From: Daphnia pulex | Taxonomy: Eukaryota > Arthropoda > Branchiopoda > Diplostraca > Daphniidae | Reading direction: 5' to 3' | Assembly (NCBI RefSeq): GCF_021134715.1 | Contig: NC_060025.1 | Location: 2,604,001 to 2,668,000, forward strand | DNA length: 64,000 nt | Shown here: piece by piece, positions 36,427 to 48,464 of the stretch | How positions within the stretch are numbered: the first letter of the stretch is position 1 | Layout: every line of letters starts with the position of its first letter | Notes under the pieces: generated by a model | Told to the model about the DNA's origin: nothing | What the model saw: the letters and a program-made list of their open reading frames with translations, nothing else | Databases searched by the model: none | Made by a program: the position numbers and the translations under genes

Positions 36427-37118
36427 TCAACGTCTCGACGGATTTGGTCTTTTCGTGACGGCTTCATTCATCGCTCGAAGTCCCTTCTTCCACGCCTCCT
36501 TTGTTTCATCAGTGAATCCTTTCCCCAGTTCTTCTTCCAACACTCCCATTAGGGTCACTCCCAGAAGCTGTTTATCAAGACAGTGTTAATTTTCCTGTTC
36601 ACCAAAGTAGGTATACCAAAATTATCACATTATACCTTAAGATCTTCATGATGATATTTTCCTTTTGCCTTAGCGATGAACGGACAATTTTTAGGGTTTT
36701 TCCCAAGGTGTTCAACGTATGAATTGAGCCCAGATACGCAATTCTGAGCTTGAGCGAGAAAGTCTTCATTCGTCGGAAGCTTCATGTGGTCTACTTCCGC
36801 AAAAGCTGGAAACATTTTCTGTGCCTCAGGCTTCAATTCAAAGTAACTAGATTACAGAAAATATTTTATCAATCTTACACTAATCGCATTTGTTTCTTTC
36901 ACTTACCGTAGGAATGTCTTGGGACCGATGTTACCATTCTTTTTGGCAGTATTCCATGTGGAGCGGATCGTGGCCTCATCCCTTTCGTTGAGAAAATTCT
37001 CCAAGATCCTCTGGCTCTCCGACTTTGTCGACGGATCTCTTTGACCGGATGAACTCGCCTGGGAGAATGACAGGTAGGTGCTTAGAACAATAGCGGAGAT
37101 TTTCCATATGTGTACCAA
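36427..37118 (-). CDS. Secreted single-domain globin
   Basis: Exons 36907-37118, 36636-36846 and 36427-36567 join in phase to 187 residues; intron positions interrupt helices B and G as in many globins. Residues 1-22 are a signal peptide (MVHIWKISAIVLSTYLSFSQ..), as in Daphnia extracellular haemoglobins, but here only one globin domain follows. Landmarks: A-helix Trp55 (IRSTWNTA), YFELKPEAQKMFPAF with CD1 Phe86, F..QA..CV with Gln103 at distal E7 and Val108 at E11, and an H helix KEAWKKGLRAM. The F helix reads FIAKAKGKYHH: the usual proximal F8 His position falls on Lys132, with His only at 136/137. Heme binding may therefore be altered or absent, unless the alignment shifts. The start was chosen for the signal peptide in frame with the globin. 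Confidence 0.8.
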
Positions 37119-37884
37119 CTTTGTAGCCGCGAGGACACTCTGCTCGTCCAGGCCGAGCCTCCAGAAAGACCACCAATATTGCAGTCAATATGTAGTGGAC
37201 CAGCATGTTGAATTTTTGAAATTTCAAGTCGTTAAGCAGTTTCCCCTCTTGCACTCAAACTCTTCGGTCTGGGTTTCACGGAATGATATGAGAGCGAGCG
37301 CGATTGGAAGCTGTTTTTGAAGTCATCGCGATGAACATAGCTGTACTGTTTTTGACAGGGCACTGGGGACTACGTGCTTTGAGCTACAGTTTCGGAGGCT
37401 GATAATATTGAAACCAAAGTCGACCGAATGCTGTAAACCCTCAAGGCGTCAATCTCATTTGAGGGCGACGGATGTCTTATCCATAGGGTCATCTAGATTA
37501 GTTGCGGAGGTCGCGTGCTCAGAAACCGAGGAACTTTAACGAGAAGCCAACATTTTTTTTATCGTTTTTATTGGGTCATTTCCCCCTAACGAAAAACACA
37601 CAAAAAGCAATGGAAAAAAAAATGCGTGAAAACTATTTCTTAAATAGCAGTTTGTTTGAAAGATCATTCAAAGCAAATGATTAGCACCTCGTCAGCCAAA
37701 AATACAAGTAAAATGACACGAAAATGTAGTCGGAATCGTTATGTTGAACGCAGCTTGAATAGGAGTAGATCACAGAACTTGGGAACAGAATGAGGGGGGA
37801 AAGCACAGCACATTGAAACAAAAAGATTGACGACTAGAAACTCTTGTTTTTATTTTTCTTCTTCTCGTGGTGGGCGACCCATTA
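37119..37884. other. Spacer between globin and KAP3 genes
   Basis: 37119-37260 is probably globin 5' UTR and carries an overlapping frame with its own signal-like start at 37206. The rest holds nothing recognised. Confidence 0.5.
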
Positions 37885-40800
37885 TTATATTTGCGCATCC
37901 CAAGCATCAATAGATTCGACAGGCGATCCTATGCGGGATTCGGGTGATCCGAAACTGGATGCAGAATTACTTGCACGATCGAGGAGGTCGGCGTGTCGTA
38001 CGCACAAATCTAAAACACTGCCAGCGATACTGTGTTCATCTTCAGTTCCTGATGAAAACACAACAATCGGATTATGTTTGGGTACGATTGGGTACTTGTT
38101 GAAATAAGATTATTACCAGGCGACGATAAGAGGTTCGTTTTGGCGATGGCCTCGAGCCACTGAGCATTGTGCCAGCAGAAACGTTCATTTTTAATCCGCT
38201 CTTCCCATTTGGTATCCGACTCGGCAATCAGCATCAGTCCTCTCTCGCACACTTTTCGAACTTCTAGGTTTTGGTCGGTCATGAGGTCTAGAAAAGAGGC
38301 CGGGATGTCTTCAAACTAATCAAATCACGTCGCTTTATTGACCTTGTTCTTTTTTTTTCAATCTTAATCTGAGAACTGTTTATACTGACTTTGTTCACGA
38401 TGATGAAGCGTATTTCATCATGTCGTAGAAGGCGATAGAAAACATGAAGAATCTGCAAATCAAAAAAAGCCAAAATTATCATGAACGAAAAATCATTGCG
38501 ATATAAAATAATTTTACTTGTAGAACAAATTCGTCATCTTCTTGTTGCGTTCTTAGTAAATTCAATAAGGTAGAGATTAATCCTGAATCGATCAGGTGAA
38601 GGCTTGCCTCGGTAGCTGCAGCGATTGATCGTAGTACCAAAACAGCAGAGAGTTGAACATCGAACGGACTGGTACCTTAATATTACAATATGTGATGAAG
38701 TATTGCATATCGTTTTGTTTATTCGTGAATTACCTGGTTGGAGATGCTTGTCTATCCAGTTTAAGAAACGCTTATCGCTGATAATCGTTTCCCATCCAGT
38801 AGATAAAGAGAATTCCCCAAGGTTGGCCAGCAATCCTAGAGCTTCAACCTGAAACAGGCCGATTGATAACTTTAGTGTTCGAAAGATAGTTTCCTTAGAA
38901 AAGTGTCTTCTTCTCTCACATTGAAATAATCGCCAGAACATTTCAAGATGGCATCGACTATCTTCTCCATAACGACAGGATTGCTCGACTGAGATGACAG
39001 AGCGTGACCGGCAGCATTGCGAAGTAACTTTATTAGTACTGCGTCTTGATTTGCGATCGCCAAATCCAAGAACAGGACAAAGTATTTGCTCTGAAAATTC
39101 AAAAGAAGCGACGTTTAATTGCTAGAATTGAAATGGAATAGCGAAATAGCATTTGTACTTGAGATAATTCGGTAGCAAGCTTTGGAACATGAGCTAGATT
39201 AACAGCCAGGGCGAGTGGAATGGACGGTAGGGGAATTTCTTTGCAACGTAAAAGGTATTCCAAAACGAAGGAGAAGCATTCTGAGCGGCTGATTAGGATA
39301 CGCCCTCTGTCATCAAGACTAATCTGGTAGACCAAGGCCCAGGCGATATTACCCCCTTGAGAATCGGTCAGCATCATTCGAATTAATGAAGGCAACAATC
39401 CCAGTCTCCCTATACGAAGCCTTTAAATCAAACAGCCGGTTAATTTGTTTCCATGGGGCGTCACTAGTCCGTCAATAAGCCATACCGTAAAGCGGGATCG
39501 AAGGAAAGGTTATACAAGACACGGGCAGCAGAGTCCTGCACTAGGCGGTGTGGTGAATCCACTAGAATAGCAGCTTTCTCAATCACTCCTAGTTGAGCCA
39601 TTTCGTCTTTGTTCTCGCCAAAGATAGATAACTTTTGCAGAAACGTCAGCACCAAATAATTAAGCTCTGTAGATTCATTTCAAGGCGTTTAGAAGGCGAG
39701 CAACTGCAGTGCAGGTGAATTATTCGTTACCGTTAACACTGGAATGGATATGTTTACGCTGAAGGGTTCGGATGAGCAAAGAAACTATCCCTTTTTTCCG
39801 CATCTTATCCTCGACACCGGGGTCTTCCGACAAATGAAGTAACACGTAGAAACAAGTTCTTATGAGTAAAGTTTGTTGCAGGAGCGCCGTTTGAAATTTC
39901 CGATGTAGACCGTCTAATAATCAAAGATTACACATAAGTAGAGAACGATTGAAACATTGAATGCAATTTACTTTACCTTGCTCGAAATGTCCTAAATTCA
40001 GTTCGCTTTCCCACTGCTCAAACCTTACAAATTCTCCACGAACAATTTCCATCAATAAGGAGCCAACTTTGAACCGTGTGAGCATAGGGTGGAATGAAGA
40101 GTAAGAGGCAAAATAGAAAAAAGTGAAGGCAATGTTTACAGCTAGGGCGTAATGCTTCCGTCCGTCCTCGCGTAGTACACGATATAGAGCGCCAATCAAA
40201 GATTCATTGAGGCTCAGATCTTGTAAATTTTCATTTTGTTTTGCCAGCTGCAAAATGAGAGAAGTTCCTCGTATTTTCCCTTCCAGCTCTTCATACAGCA
40301 ATTCAATGTAGGAGTCCAGTTTTCCCATGGAGGCTTGTTCATCCATTTGATGGTTGATTATGTCAACCATGTCATCATTCCGCATCAGCTGGCTACTTGT
40401 CATGGGTCTCATCTTATCACTCATATTTGCAGGCTTGTTGTCTGGTCTTTGTTGTAGGTAACTCAGCAGTTGCTGGACTTCATTGAGTCTTGAACTAGGT
40501 ATTAGTTTACATTGATGGATCACTTCTTTGGCAAGCCCATTGATGTCTGTTGTGGCATTCAAGCTTTGGACTTTAATCATCTTCTGTGCCTCCTAAAAAA
40601 AGAGCAGAAGATTAAACGTTAAAGTTGAAACTTGACTTTGTTATCATAAATTTTTCTAGCTTTTATTTTTTGAATGTTATTGTTGTGACAAGTTTCTAGT
40701 TTTGCAGTATTCATCTTACTCTTTTTTCACCAGCCATTGGTTCTCCATCGGTGGAAAGAAGGATAGCTTCTATTCGATAGAAAACGATAAGAGCCTTTTC

Positions 40801-40946
40801 GATTGGGTGTACATCGACAGAATCGAATTTAATTCGCCTTTACATGCCCAATAAAAATGAACGTTATTGAAATTACGGCTCATTAAAACTACAAAAATAT
40901 TATTGATTTACCTTTTGAGATATTGAGCATTATCCGAGTCGCACAT
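37885..40946 (-). CDS. KIFAP3: Kinesin-associated protein 3 (KAP3), kinesin-2 accessory subunit
   Basis: About eleven exons on the minus strand join in phase, giving roughly 700 residues. Exon 1 is MCDSDNAQYLKR (40912-40946), followed by RIKFDSVDVHPIEKALIVFY, EAQKMIKVQSLNATTDINGL and then armadillo repeats, e.g. LRLGLLPSLIRMM-type helices. The diagnostic C-terminal block is EVRKVCERGLMLIAESD..KNERFCWHNAQWLE. KAP3 is the non-motor subunit of heterotrimeric kinesin-2 (KIF3A/B), linking it to intraflagellar transport trains and other cargo, so it acts in ciliated sensory neurons and axons. The human protein has 792 residues; the unstructured tail is shorter here and ends IDAWDAQI. No damage was seen in the exons I translated. 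Confidence 0.93.
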
Positions 40947-41807
40947 TCGGCAGCTTAAAAGGTTACGCTTTCTTAATCAACTTTAGTTTAAAAAGTTGAG
41001 ATAGACGTGAACCACGGCTCTTTTATTTCTACAAACATCTAATGTATTGAAAGTGGTTGCCAGGCAACTATTCGGGTGTCTACTGCTTCCCTTCCCAATT
41101 TTTTTGACGTATATATTCCGCGCAATGTTTTCTCAAAACAAAATATTTATATCGAAATACCGCGAAAACTGGCTAATTTTAAAAAAATTGTTGTGATCAT
41201 GTTCGAAAAAAAATGAAGCGGTTTTTCCCCTAATGTAATGATATTTTTTTTTTCATAAACTTGTTTAAACAAATCTGTTGAAAATTGTTCAATGGAAACC
41301 ATGTATTTTCTTAGCTAACAATAGAGACATACAGGGTAATTATTACAAAGCAAAATACCCGACGAAGGCTTCCTTGAGAACAAGTGAAAACCAAAGAGAA
41401 AAATTCGAAAAAAAAAAATTGTAATTAAAAAAACATGAACACGACTACAGATTAAAAGCAATCACGGGCAAGACGATTATAAAGACTTGATAATAAAAAG
41501 AGGCAGTGAAAACAAGTGGTGTTGTGCATTAAAACCGTCCTAGTCCTGGCAGAAAATCATACCAAGATTGCCTTTCGAGATCGAGATTATCTTCGATAAC
41601 AAATTTGTGATCTCGCGTATTCTCTCCGTTTGACATTGCCTCAACCACCGATAGGAAGATTCCAAAGCTTTTTAAAAAGCACAGAAACTCTGGTATCATT
41701 AAATGGGGGAGAAAATAGTTAATATATATTTTTTTTTTCTGTCAACAAAACAGTCTTAAAGTTTGCTGTCCCGTTACACTGCCTTGAGCTCCGCGCGACG
41801 ACTATGG
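40947..41807. other. Spacer between KAP3 and Polycomb-like
   Basis: AT-rich. It contains the 5' end of KAP3 and the 3' UTR of the Polycomb-like gene. No further feature seen. Confidence 0.5.
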
Positions 41808-44252
41808 TCATGTTACATTTTCAGTGTCCCAGTGTATTAAATACTGCGCGTGCCCTTTAGACAGTACCCTACGAGCGTGCACGGTGTACTTCTCACCCCG
41901 CGATACACGCTCTTCTATGCCAAAATAGCTTAGAATAGATTCTTTGGGAGTTGGTTGATAGGGATTGGTTTGGGGACTCGTGAATCGAAATGAAGTGTCT
42001 GCGCTAAATAGTGCACTAGCCAAATCTGGTTGAGAAGATCGCTTCCATTTCCGCACGAATCTCTTACGCTTGACTTCGCCAGTCTTGGTAATTCGAATAT
42101 CCTTTTCACTTAAACGCGTCTTCAGTGGACGAACGAAGAGATAACCAGAGCTGCGCGGAAGATTCTGATTTTGGGTAGATAAATTGCAGAACGGATTGTT
42201 TAAGCCGTCAAAGTTTTGGGGCGGTGGTATGAACATGTCTAAAGTTCCCTTCGAAGACGTTTCGTCGCAACTGGTTTCTACCGGAGTGGTCAACGAAGCT
42301 GAAAAGGATGAGACACTGCTTGAATTCTCTTCTCCTCCGTTGGTCCGTTTACGCTTGTTGGTCTTTTTGCTCGATAAGACCATCAACTTGACTTCGTCAG
42401 AACTTATTTCACAGATGCTCTCCTCAGATGTTGCTCTTTGCTGGCGAACCCGCAAAGTACGGTGAAGTTCAGGATCAGACGGTCTTGCTCGCTTTTTGGA
42501 AGGTTTTTCTCGTTCTTCACTCATTGCTAGTGACGAATGAGCTCTCTTGTTTTTACGAAACCCTTCAGTCTGTTTCTTCATGACCGGTGGGGTCGGAGAA
42601 ATTTTCCTGTACAACAATTTCGATTGATGACATTTTTAACTTTGAAAAGTTAATAAATAGCAAGTACTTACTCGACAACTGTGCCTTGGGGAATCGAATT
42701 GCGTTTTGTCCACAACTGTAGTGTGTGTCGGGACTGTGGGGCTAATACAGAAGGAAATGTAGAGGGCAATTGGAAACGCAATCCCCACATGGTCTTCTTC
42801 TTTTTCAATTCTCGTCCGCACATAAATCTGATAAGATAAAAGATGTTGAAGCAAAATTCTTCATAAAGTGTAAGCAAAACACATTTTACCGGTTTTTGAA
42901 CTGCCAGAAAGCGGCCAGTATCCTGGTTCGTTTTTCAGTGTCTGTCAAATGTAATAGCTAGACGAGAAGAAAGAAACATTGAATTTTTGAATAACAGTCA
43001 ACAACAGTAACGAAATATTGTACCTCGCCGGAAGGGTGGAAATATTTCCAGTTATTCTCTATGAACGGTAATATGCTCATATCTAGATCGTGGTATTTCT
43101 TTGTCGTTTCCAGAGTCAAATTGAAAAGTGCAATGTGAGCCATATCCGCTAGGGTTAGCTCTTCACTTAATCTCATGAGGCGTTCTTCGTTGCCATTGTT
43201 GCACACGGAGCACAAGAAAAGAAAAAACCTGAATAACTCAAAAGGTTAACTGATTTGTTCCTACAACATTTTAAGGAAATTTTTACCTGTCGCCGTATAA
43301 CAAAGGTTGCTTTAAGATAGATATGCATTCACCGTGAAACCATTGCGAGCATCCACAACACTGCAGCATTCGTTTAAACCATTCACCCAACTGTCCACAA
43401 TAGCAATACTTTTGCTCAGCATTTGTGAAATGGTTTGCATCCCACCTAAGATTCGCCAACTAGATGCGAGAAAGATGAAATGTTGCATTAAGAGTTATTC
43501 CACATTGTTGTTTTATACACCCTTACGTCGTACGGAAAGCTACGTCTTTTGCGGATCGTGTTGGAAGAACTGCTGTTGTTGTTGTTGACTTTACCCCGTA
43601 TATCTGGTTGCGAGTTGGCAATCTTATTTTTTTCCCTAGCTTGCCTCTTTTCCATGCATCTCATGCAAAGCCAATCTGTTTCTCCATTGGCAAACTGGCT
43701 TGGTAATGCAGGCTTTTTTGGAAAAAAAGTCAAAGAAGGTTACTAAAATGCTCACACACTGATTACTAAAAATAATACCTCATGACAGCGTTGATGGTAT
43801 CCTCTTCTGCAGCAGTGACACAATAATATTTTATTACTAGAAGTAGACTGTATACTCTTGCACAAAATGCATGAAATATCAGTTTCCTCTTGAATTTTAA
43901 TTTTTCTTAGATCACAAAAGTGAGCCCATCTTTCAGTATCATCTCCAAACTGAATAAGACACTTTTCTTGAAATGTGAGAACCTGCAAGTATAAATTTAT
44001 AATAATACTTTTCGGGGAAGTTGAATGCACTAGCAAAAATACCTGAACAATTGTGCCAAAAATGAAAAGTCCATCTTCATCATGAAGAAGTACATCTTCA
44101 CCTTCAGTAAATGTTACACGATCAACGGTTGTAGAATCTGGTGCTACAGGAGATTCATCTTTGGTCTAAAAGAATAATTTCTTGTTATTAACCGTGCTAG
44201 CAATTTAGAAATTTTTAATGAAACATACCAAGGCTTTGTAAGAATGTGACAT
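41808..44252 (-). CDS. Pcl: Polycomb-like protein (PHF1/MTF2/PHF19 family), PRC2 accessory subunit
   Basis: A multi-exon minus-strand gene starting MSHSYKAL (44229-44252). Domains in order: a Tudor domain (EDVLLHDEDGLFIFGTIVQ, then LIQFGDDTERWAHF), PHD1 (CILCKSIQSTSSNKILLCHC, CRRGYHQRCHE, then WLCMRC), PHD2 (KYCYCGQLGEWFKRMLQCCG, CSQWFHGEC, CSVC), the extended winged-helix region (LKKKKTMWGLRFQLPSTFPS), a basic Ser-rich linker, and the C-terminal MTF2-type chromo-like domain (GEKYTVHARRVLSKG, AQYLIHWDTE). This is the full Pcl architecture. The family recruits PRC2 to CpG-rich, H3K36me3-marked chromatin through the winged helix and Tudor and stimulates H3K27 methylation in the nucleus. The final exon (41808-42605) holds the long linker and the C-terminal domain. 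Confidence 0.93.
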
Positions 44253-46577
44253 GTTGAGGCTGCAATCAGGTTTGTCGTTGGACTTCAACCACCTTATTCC
44301 CCTCACCTGTTGCTTAACTCTTTCTAGTCACTTGGCAAGAAGAAACATATTTGTCTTCAATTAATTAGTTTGGTCCAGAACACATCGAATGAATTAAATC
44401 TGAATTAGCATTCGAAAATCATTTAAATTTACACAATCGGTCTAAAGATCCATTCGTTATAAATATGAGGAGCACTCTTTGGTTATTTCAAATAGTGAAA
44501 TCGTGAGATACTGATTAAACTACCAACGAACATTAACGATAACTTAACAGCGGTTGAAAACTTGAAACAGAAACGTCAAAGTTTGAAGGAATTTTATCGA
44601 CAGTTACCACTAGACGCCATTTAACCTTGATTTTCAAGCCTAGCGGACGAATGAGAAACCGGTATTAGAGCGGGAAGCGAAAATTTGATTTCTGTCTGTT
44701 TTTGTCTGTTGTCTTTTCGTTTTTTTGTTGTTTTCAGTTTAATGAATTATTTATTTTTTCTTGATGATGTCCACATTAAATTTACTAAAGCAACTATAAA
44801 ATCGTGGATTAGCTTTTCGCCAAAATGTAATTATCATCAAATCTAAAATAGCTTATATAGCTGATTCCGAATTTAAGATCATCTTTAATTCTCATAATAT
44901 ACTTCAAAAGTGAAGAAACGATGCCATTAGAGACAGCATTCGTTTCAAGAAATATAGTTAAATGGGCTAGCCGTTAAATGAATTTAGAAAATTAAATATT
45001 TCTGCATTTTAAACTTGATGAACAAATAACAAAAAAAGGCGGATTATGACGTATTATTTTGTTTATTCGACACACTGTACTATTTTGATCAAGGTTCACT
45101 CGAAGGATTTTTGTGCTAACATGTTCGATTGTGGTACCAACAATTAAATTAGATTAGGAAGCAAAATCCATTAAGCTCAACTGGTTCCATAACTAGTTTT
45201 TGCTGTGTAACCTTTTTCTCGACAATTTTCCGCTGTTTATTTTGAATGAACATCGGTGTTCGTCAAACGTAATAAGACATGTACTGCAGAGCATGTACTA
45301 TAACTAGGGGCGACCGAAGAATATTCTTTTTAGAATGGGAAAATTCCACTGGTTTTCTGCAGGAGAACAATGATAGCAAATAGTTTCGGAAGTAGATTAT
45401 GAAAAAAATCTAGATAATATTTAAAACAAATTAATTTAAACAATAAAAAAATTCCGGGAAAAGTTGCTTCAAACCCATTTTAAAAAGTTATCGAGTACGT
45501 CAAATATACTGGTGTTAGCCTCAACATCATTGATTAGACAACAATCAAAGCCAACAAGTACCGTTTACATTTCGCGGTATTTTTTTTATTCCATGAAATT
45601 TTTTGCTTTAGCCTTAACATCATTGACTAGACATTCTGACATTCAAAGCCAACAAGTAATTTAAAATAAAAAGTTATTGAGTACATGATAACTGAATACT
45701 TACCTACTGGCGTTAGCCTTAACATAATTGATTAGACATTCAAAGTCAACAAGTAGGCTACATCTTAAATTCCATTCACGGTAACATATTTCGAAATTCA
45801 GTTAACAAGGAATTAAGCGACGAAGTAGATGTCAAGGAAATCAAGCCGAGCTTAGGTTACGCCTTGTTTCATCTACCCTGGTCGAGTGCCTTCGGCAGCA
45901 ATGGGAAACATGCCCATTTAATTATTGGCGACCAATATATCCTTGATCAATGCGATAATGATTTAATTCATGAAATATCAGTTGATAATCGAATGTGTTT
46001 TCATTTGCCGAACTCGAACAACATTTAGCATCGGGAAAAATCTTTAAAGAAACAACTGAATCACTGGCATATCACTGTTCAACATAGATTTTGATGCCAA
46101 TTTTAGTTAGTTCATAGTAAATAAATTTAGTATTAAAGACGAGACAAGACCACATATATTCACTTTGCCAAACTCGCCCCTTTCAATTCAAATTTAGGTC
46201 ACTTTTGCTTTTGCGATACAAGTCATTCAACTAACTATGTACACATCTCATCAAACCTGTTGCAAATTATGCCCAAAGCGATACTGTCTGATGATTCAAC
46301 TTATCAATTCAGAAGGTTTAAATTGGATCACCTTGCGACCCCTTTCACTTTGCAAAACGGGTAATACCCTTGATAATATCCTTCTTTTTATACTCTATTA
46401 TATGTTTATCATGTCCACTGAACTTGGCCTTTCAAAAAATGCTTCCATTCTCTTTGCTGCTTGTTTTGGGGTCCGACCTAGGTCGACATCATTGAACGTC
46501 CTTATTCCTCACGTAGACAAATCAGTATCGATTTAAACATGCCAAATAAGAATATTGAATCAGATGAAACTGACATC
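44253..46577. other. Intergenic region with degenerate tandem repeats
   Basis: AT-rich and without a supported gene. It contains the three-unit repeat at 45482-45755 listed separately. Confidence 0.5.
45482..45755. repeat. Three imperfect tandem units of about 95-100 bp
   Basis: Units near 45511, 45604 and 45709 share the blocks ttagcctyaacat, attgaytagaca and caaagycaacaagta; outer units are also preceded by aaagttat-gagta. Divergence between units is about 10-20%, so this is an old local duplication with no coding frame. Confidence 0.65.
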
Positions 46578-46585
46578 TATAAAAG
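46578..46585 (+). promoter_or_regulatory. TATA box of a cuticular protein gene
   Basis: TATAAAAG lies 60 bp before the ATG at 46646, with an Inr-like cagtact about 30 bp downstream. Confidence 0.7.
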
Positions 46586-46645
46586 CCCGCACGAAATCCA
46601 GATTGCCCCAGTACTGAAATCTGTCTCAATTGCAAACTATTCAAC

Positions 46646-47229
46646 ATGAGGATTCAATTATTTACTTGGTTAGTGATGGCTAGTGCGGTACTGCTCGCAG
46701 TCGCTTCCGCTAGAAATATTTCTCCCGCTTCGACTTATAAGCCCAACGAACACGTAAGCAACATTTTTGGTCAAAGATTTCATTGTGATTTTCGATTGGA
46801 AATTAAGAAATTAAACTATTCTGTACCGTATTACATTAGGCGGCTAAACCCTCCAACTTCAAGTTTCCGAGTGATGACGTGTATTCTACTGGTTATCGCC
46901 GTATTTTCCACCCAGACGGCCGTATTCAAATCGTCAGCTATGTCACTGATGCAAAACACGAGAGCGAGAGGAAATACCAAGAAAATAGACCCGTAGCTTC
47001 TTACCCTGCTCCAGCCTATCGAGCTCCTCCAACAACTCCACGGCCATACGTTACCATCACATCTGCACCATTTTACCCGGCTCCCATTTCTCACGTCGTC
47101 GTTTCTCCGCCTTACGGTCAGACCCTCGACTTTTCTTCGCCCTATGATGATCCCACTTATGTCACCTCTAACGTCGATCTTTCCACGCTGTTTCGGGAAA
47201 CCGCTTCGAGAAAATTTCTTCGCCATTAA
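46646..47229 (+). CDS. Divergent R&R-like cuticular protein
   Basis: Exons 46646-46753 and 46840-47229 join in phase 0 to 165 residues. The signal peptide spans residues 1-22 (MRIQLFTWLVMASAVLLAVA). Exon 2 carries a partial Rebers-Riddiford core, YSTGYRRIFHPDGRIQIVSY followed by VTDAKHESERKYQE, then a Pro/Ala/Tyr-rich tail (APAYRAPPTTPRP) and a C-terminal acidic-to-basic end. Compared with the RR-2 genes at 52586 and 54627, the N-terminal half of the chitin-binding domain is missing and GYVADV is absent, so chitin binding may be weak. The intron splits the signal-peptide region from the RR core as in other cuticle genes. Extracellular, in the cuticle. Confidence 0.78.
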
Positions 47230-47622
47230 TATAAGCGTTTGCGATAAGTTAATGTTAAAGTAATGGGAAAATATTAATAATAATAAAGCGTGCATTGTCA
47301 ATTTCTTGCATTATTTCCAACCAGCTTCTAAAATGGATCAGAAGCATTGATCTAACACTTATAATTAAGGAAAATTCTTAATATTCTGATATTTTTAAGA
47401 CTTATTGAATGTGAGGGTCGTGTTCGTTTGGTAAAAACTTGGTAAAAACAAAAATATCAACTTTCGTTTAAATTCTGTTTGCGTCATGACCGATTCAACA
47501 CCTAAATACCGTAGGCCTACCCGGTAAATACTTCGTGGCATACGCAGCACGATAAACCTCACTTGTGGGGTGAAATGTCGTCCATATGTCATATTCTATG
47601 TCATATTCGTTCAAACATATCA

Positions 47623-47704
47623 GACGTGGTGGCCGAGTGGTTAAGGCGACAGACTGCTAATCTGTTGTGCTCTGCACGCATGAGTTCGAATCTCATCCTC
47701 GTCG
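47623..47704 (+). tRNA. tRNA-Ser(GCT): tRNA-Ser (anticodon GCT)
   Basis: A class II tRNA with A box TGGCCGAGTGGTTAAGG, anticodon arm ACAGA-CTGCTAA-TCTGT, an extra arm TGTGCTCTGCACG, and T arm ATGAG-TTCGAAT-CTCAT with a B box GTTCGAATC. The acceptor stem GACGTGG/CCTCGTC has one T-T mismatch at position 5, where the common arthropod gene has GACGAGG. No intron. A T-run (ctttttatt) follows about 10 bp downstream. Confidence 0.92.
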
Positions 47705-48464
47705 ATGGTATCTTCTTTTTATTACATTTTTAAAGATAAGAAATTAAATCAACTCTTTTCGTCAGTTTCGTTCGTCATTATCTTATGCTGGACGATCGGA
47801 TAACAACTCATCATACCTCAAAGCTTTCGTTTTCTGATCTGATCCTTACAAGTTTTGGTTTTGTTTTTTAATCCAGCCGCCATCATACGCGTTACCTGGT
47901 GGAGGAAGTACGGACTGCTCATTGGAATCTCATTTTATCCGTCGTCTGCTTTAATTTAACGATTTAACGCATGCAGTTTGTTGCTGAAAATGGCAGTGAC
48001 CTTCAAGTCGTACGTATCTTCTGTTTATCTTTATCTTATTTATATTTCTTCGTCTTATTACAGTTAAGGTTTCAAAATGTTCCAATTGTTGGTTTTAAAT
48101 AATTTGAACTATATTCAGATTTTTTCAAGTTGGAAATTCATGGGCATGTTGGTTGTACGGACTGCCGGTCACGGTCGTGCAAACACATATGTTAGCCTTT
48201 CTTGTCACTGCGTCAAAGTCTAAAACAATTAAAAGAATGTTCGGTTCAAGACTAGCTTGTTTTCAATTTTTAGTCGACTTCTCAGTGCAGTCTAGTGCAA
48301 TTCGTCTGCGATTAATTTAAAACTGAATAAAGAATGGGTGTGTATATTTTATACATCCTTGGAGCATCAGTGTGTTAATTTACAGATGATGCAGTCCTAA
48401 ATATTTTTTTACTTGCATGCACCTCCGACAACCTCCTCGGCTGGAACCCAACAGCAACTCCGCT
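47705..48464. other. Spacer, nothing recognised
   Basis: AT-rich DNA between tRNA-Ser and the start of the segmental duplication. Confidence 0.5.

Noticed and set aside
46831-47301. 156-codon minus-strand frame
   Set aside because: Antisense to the cuticular protein exon; no independent support.
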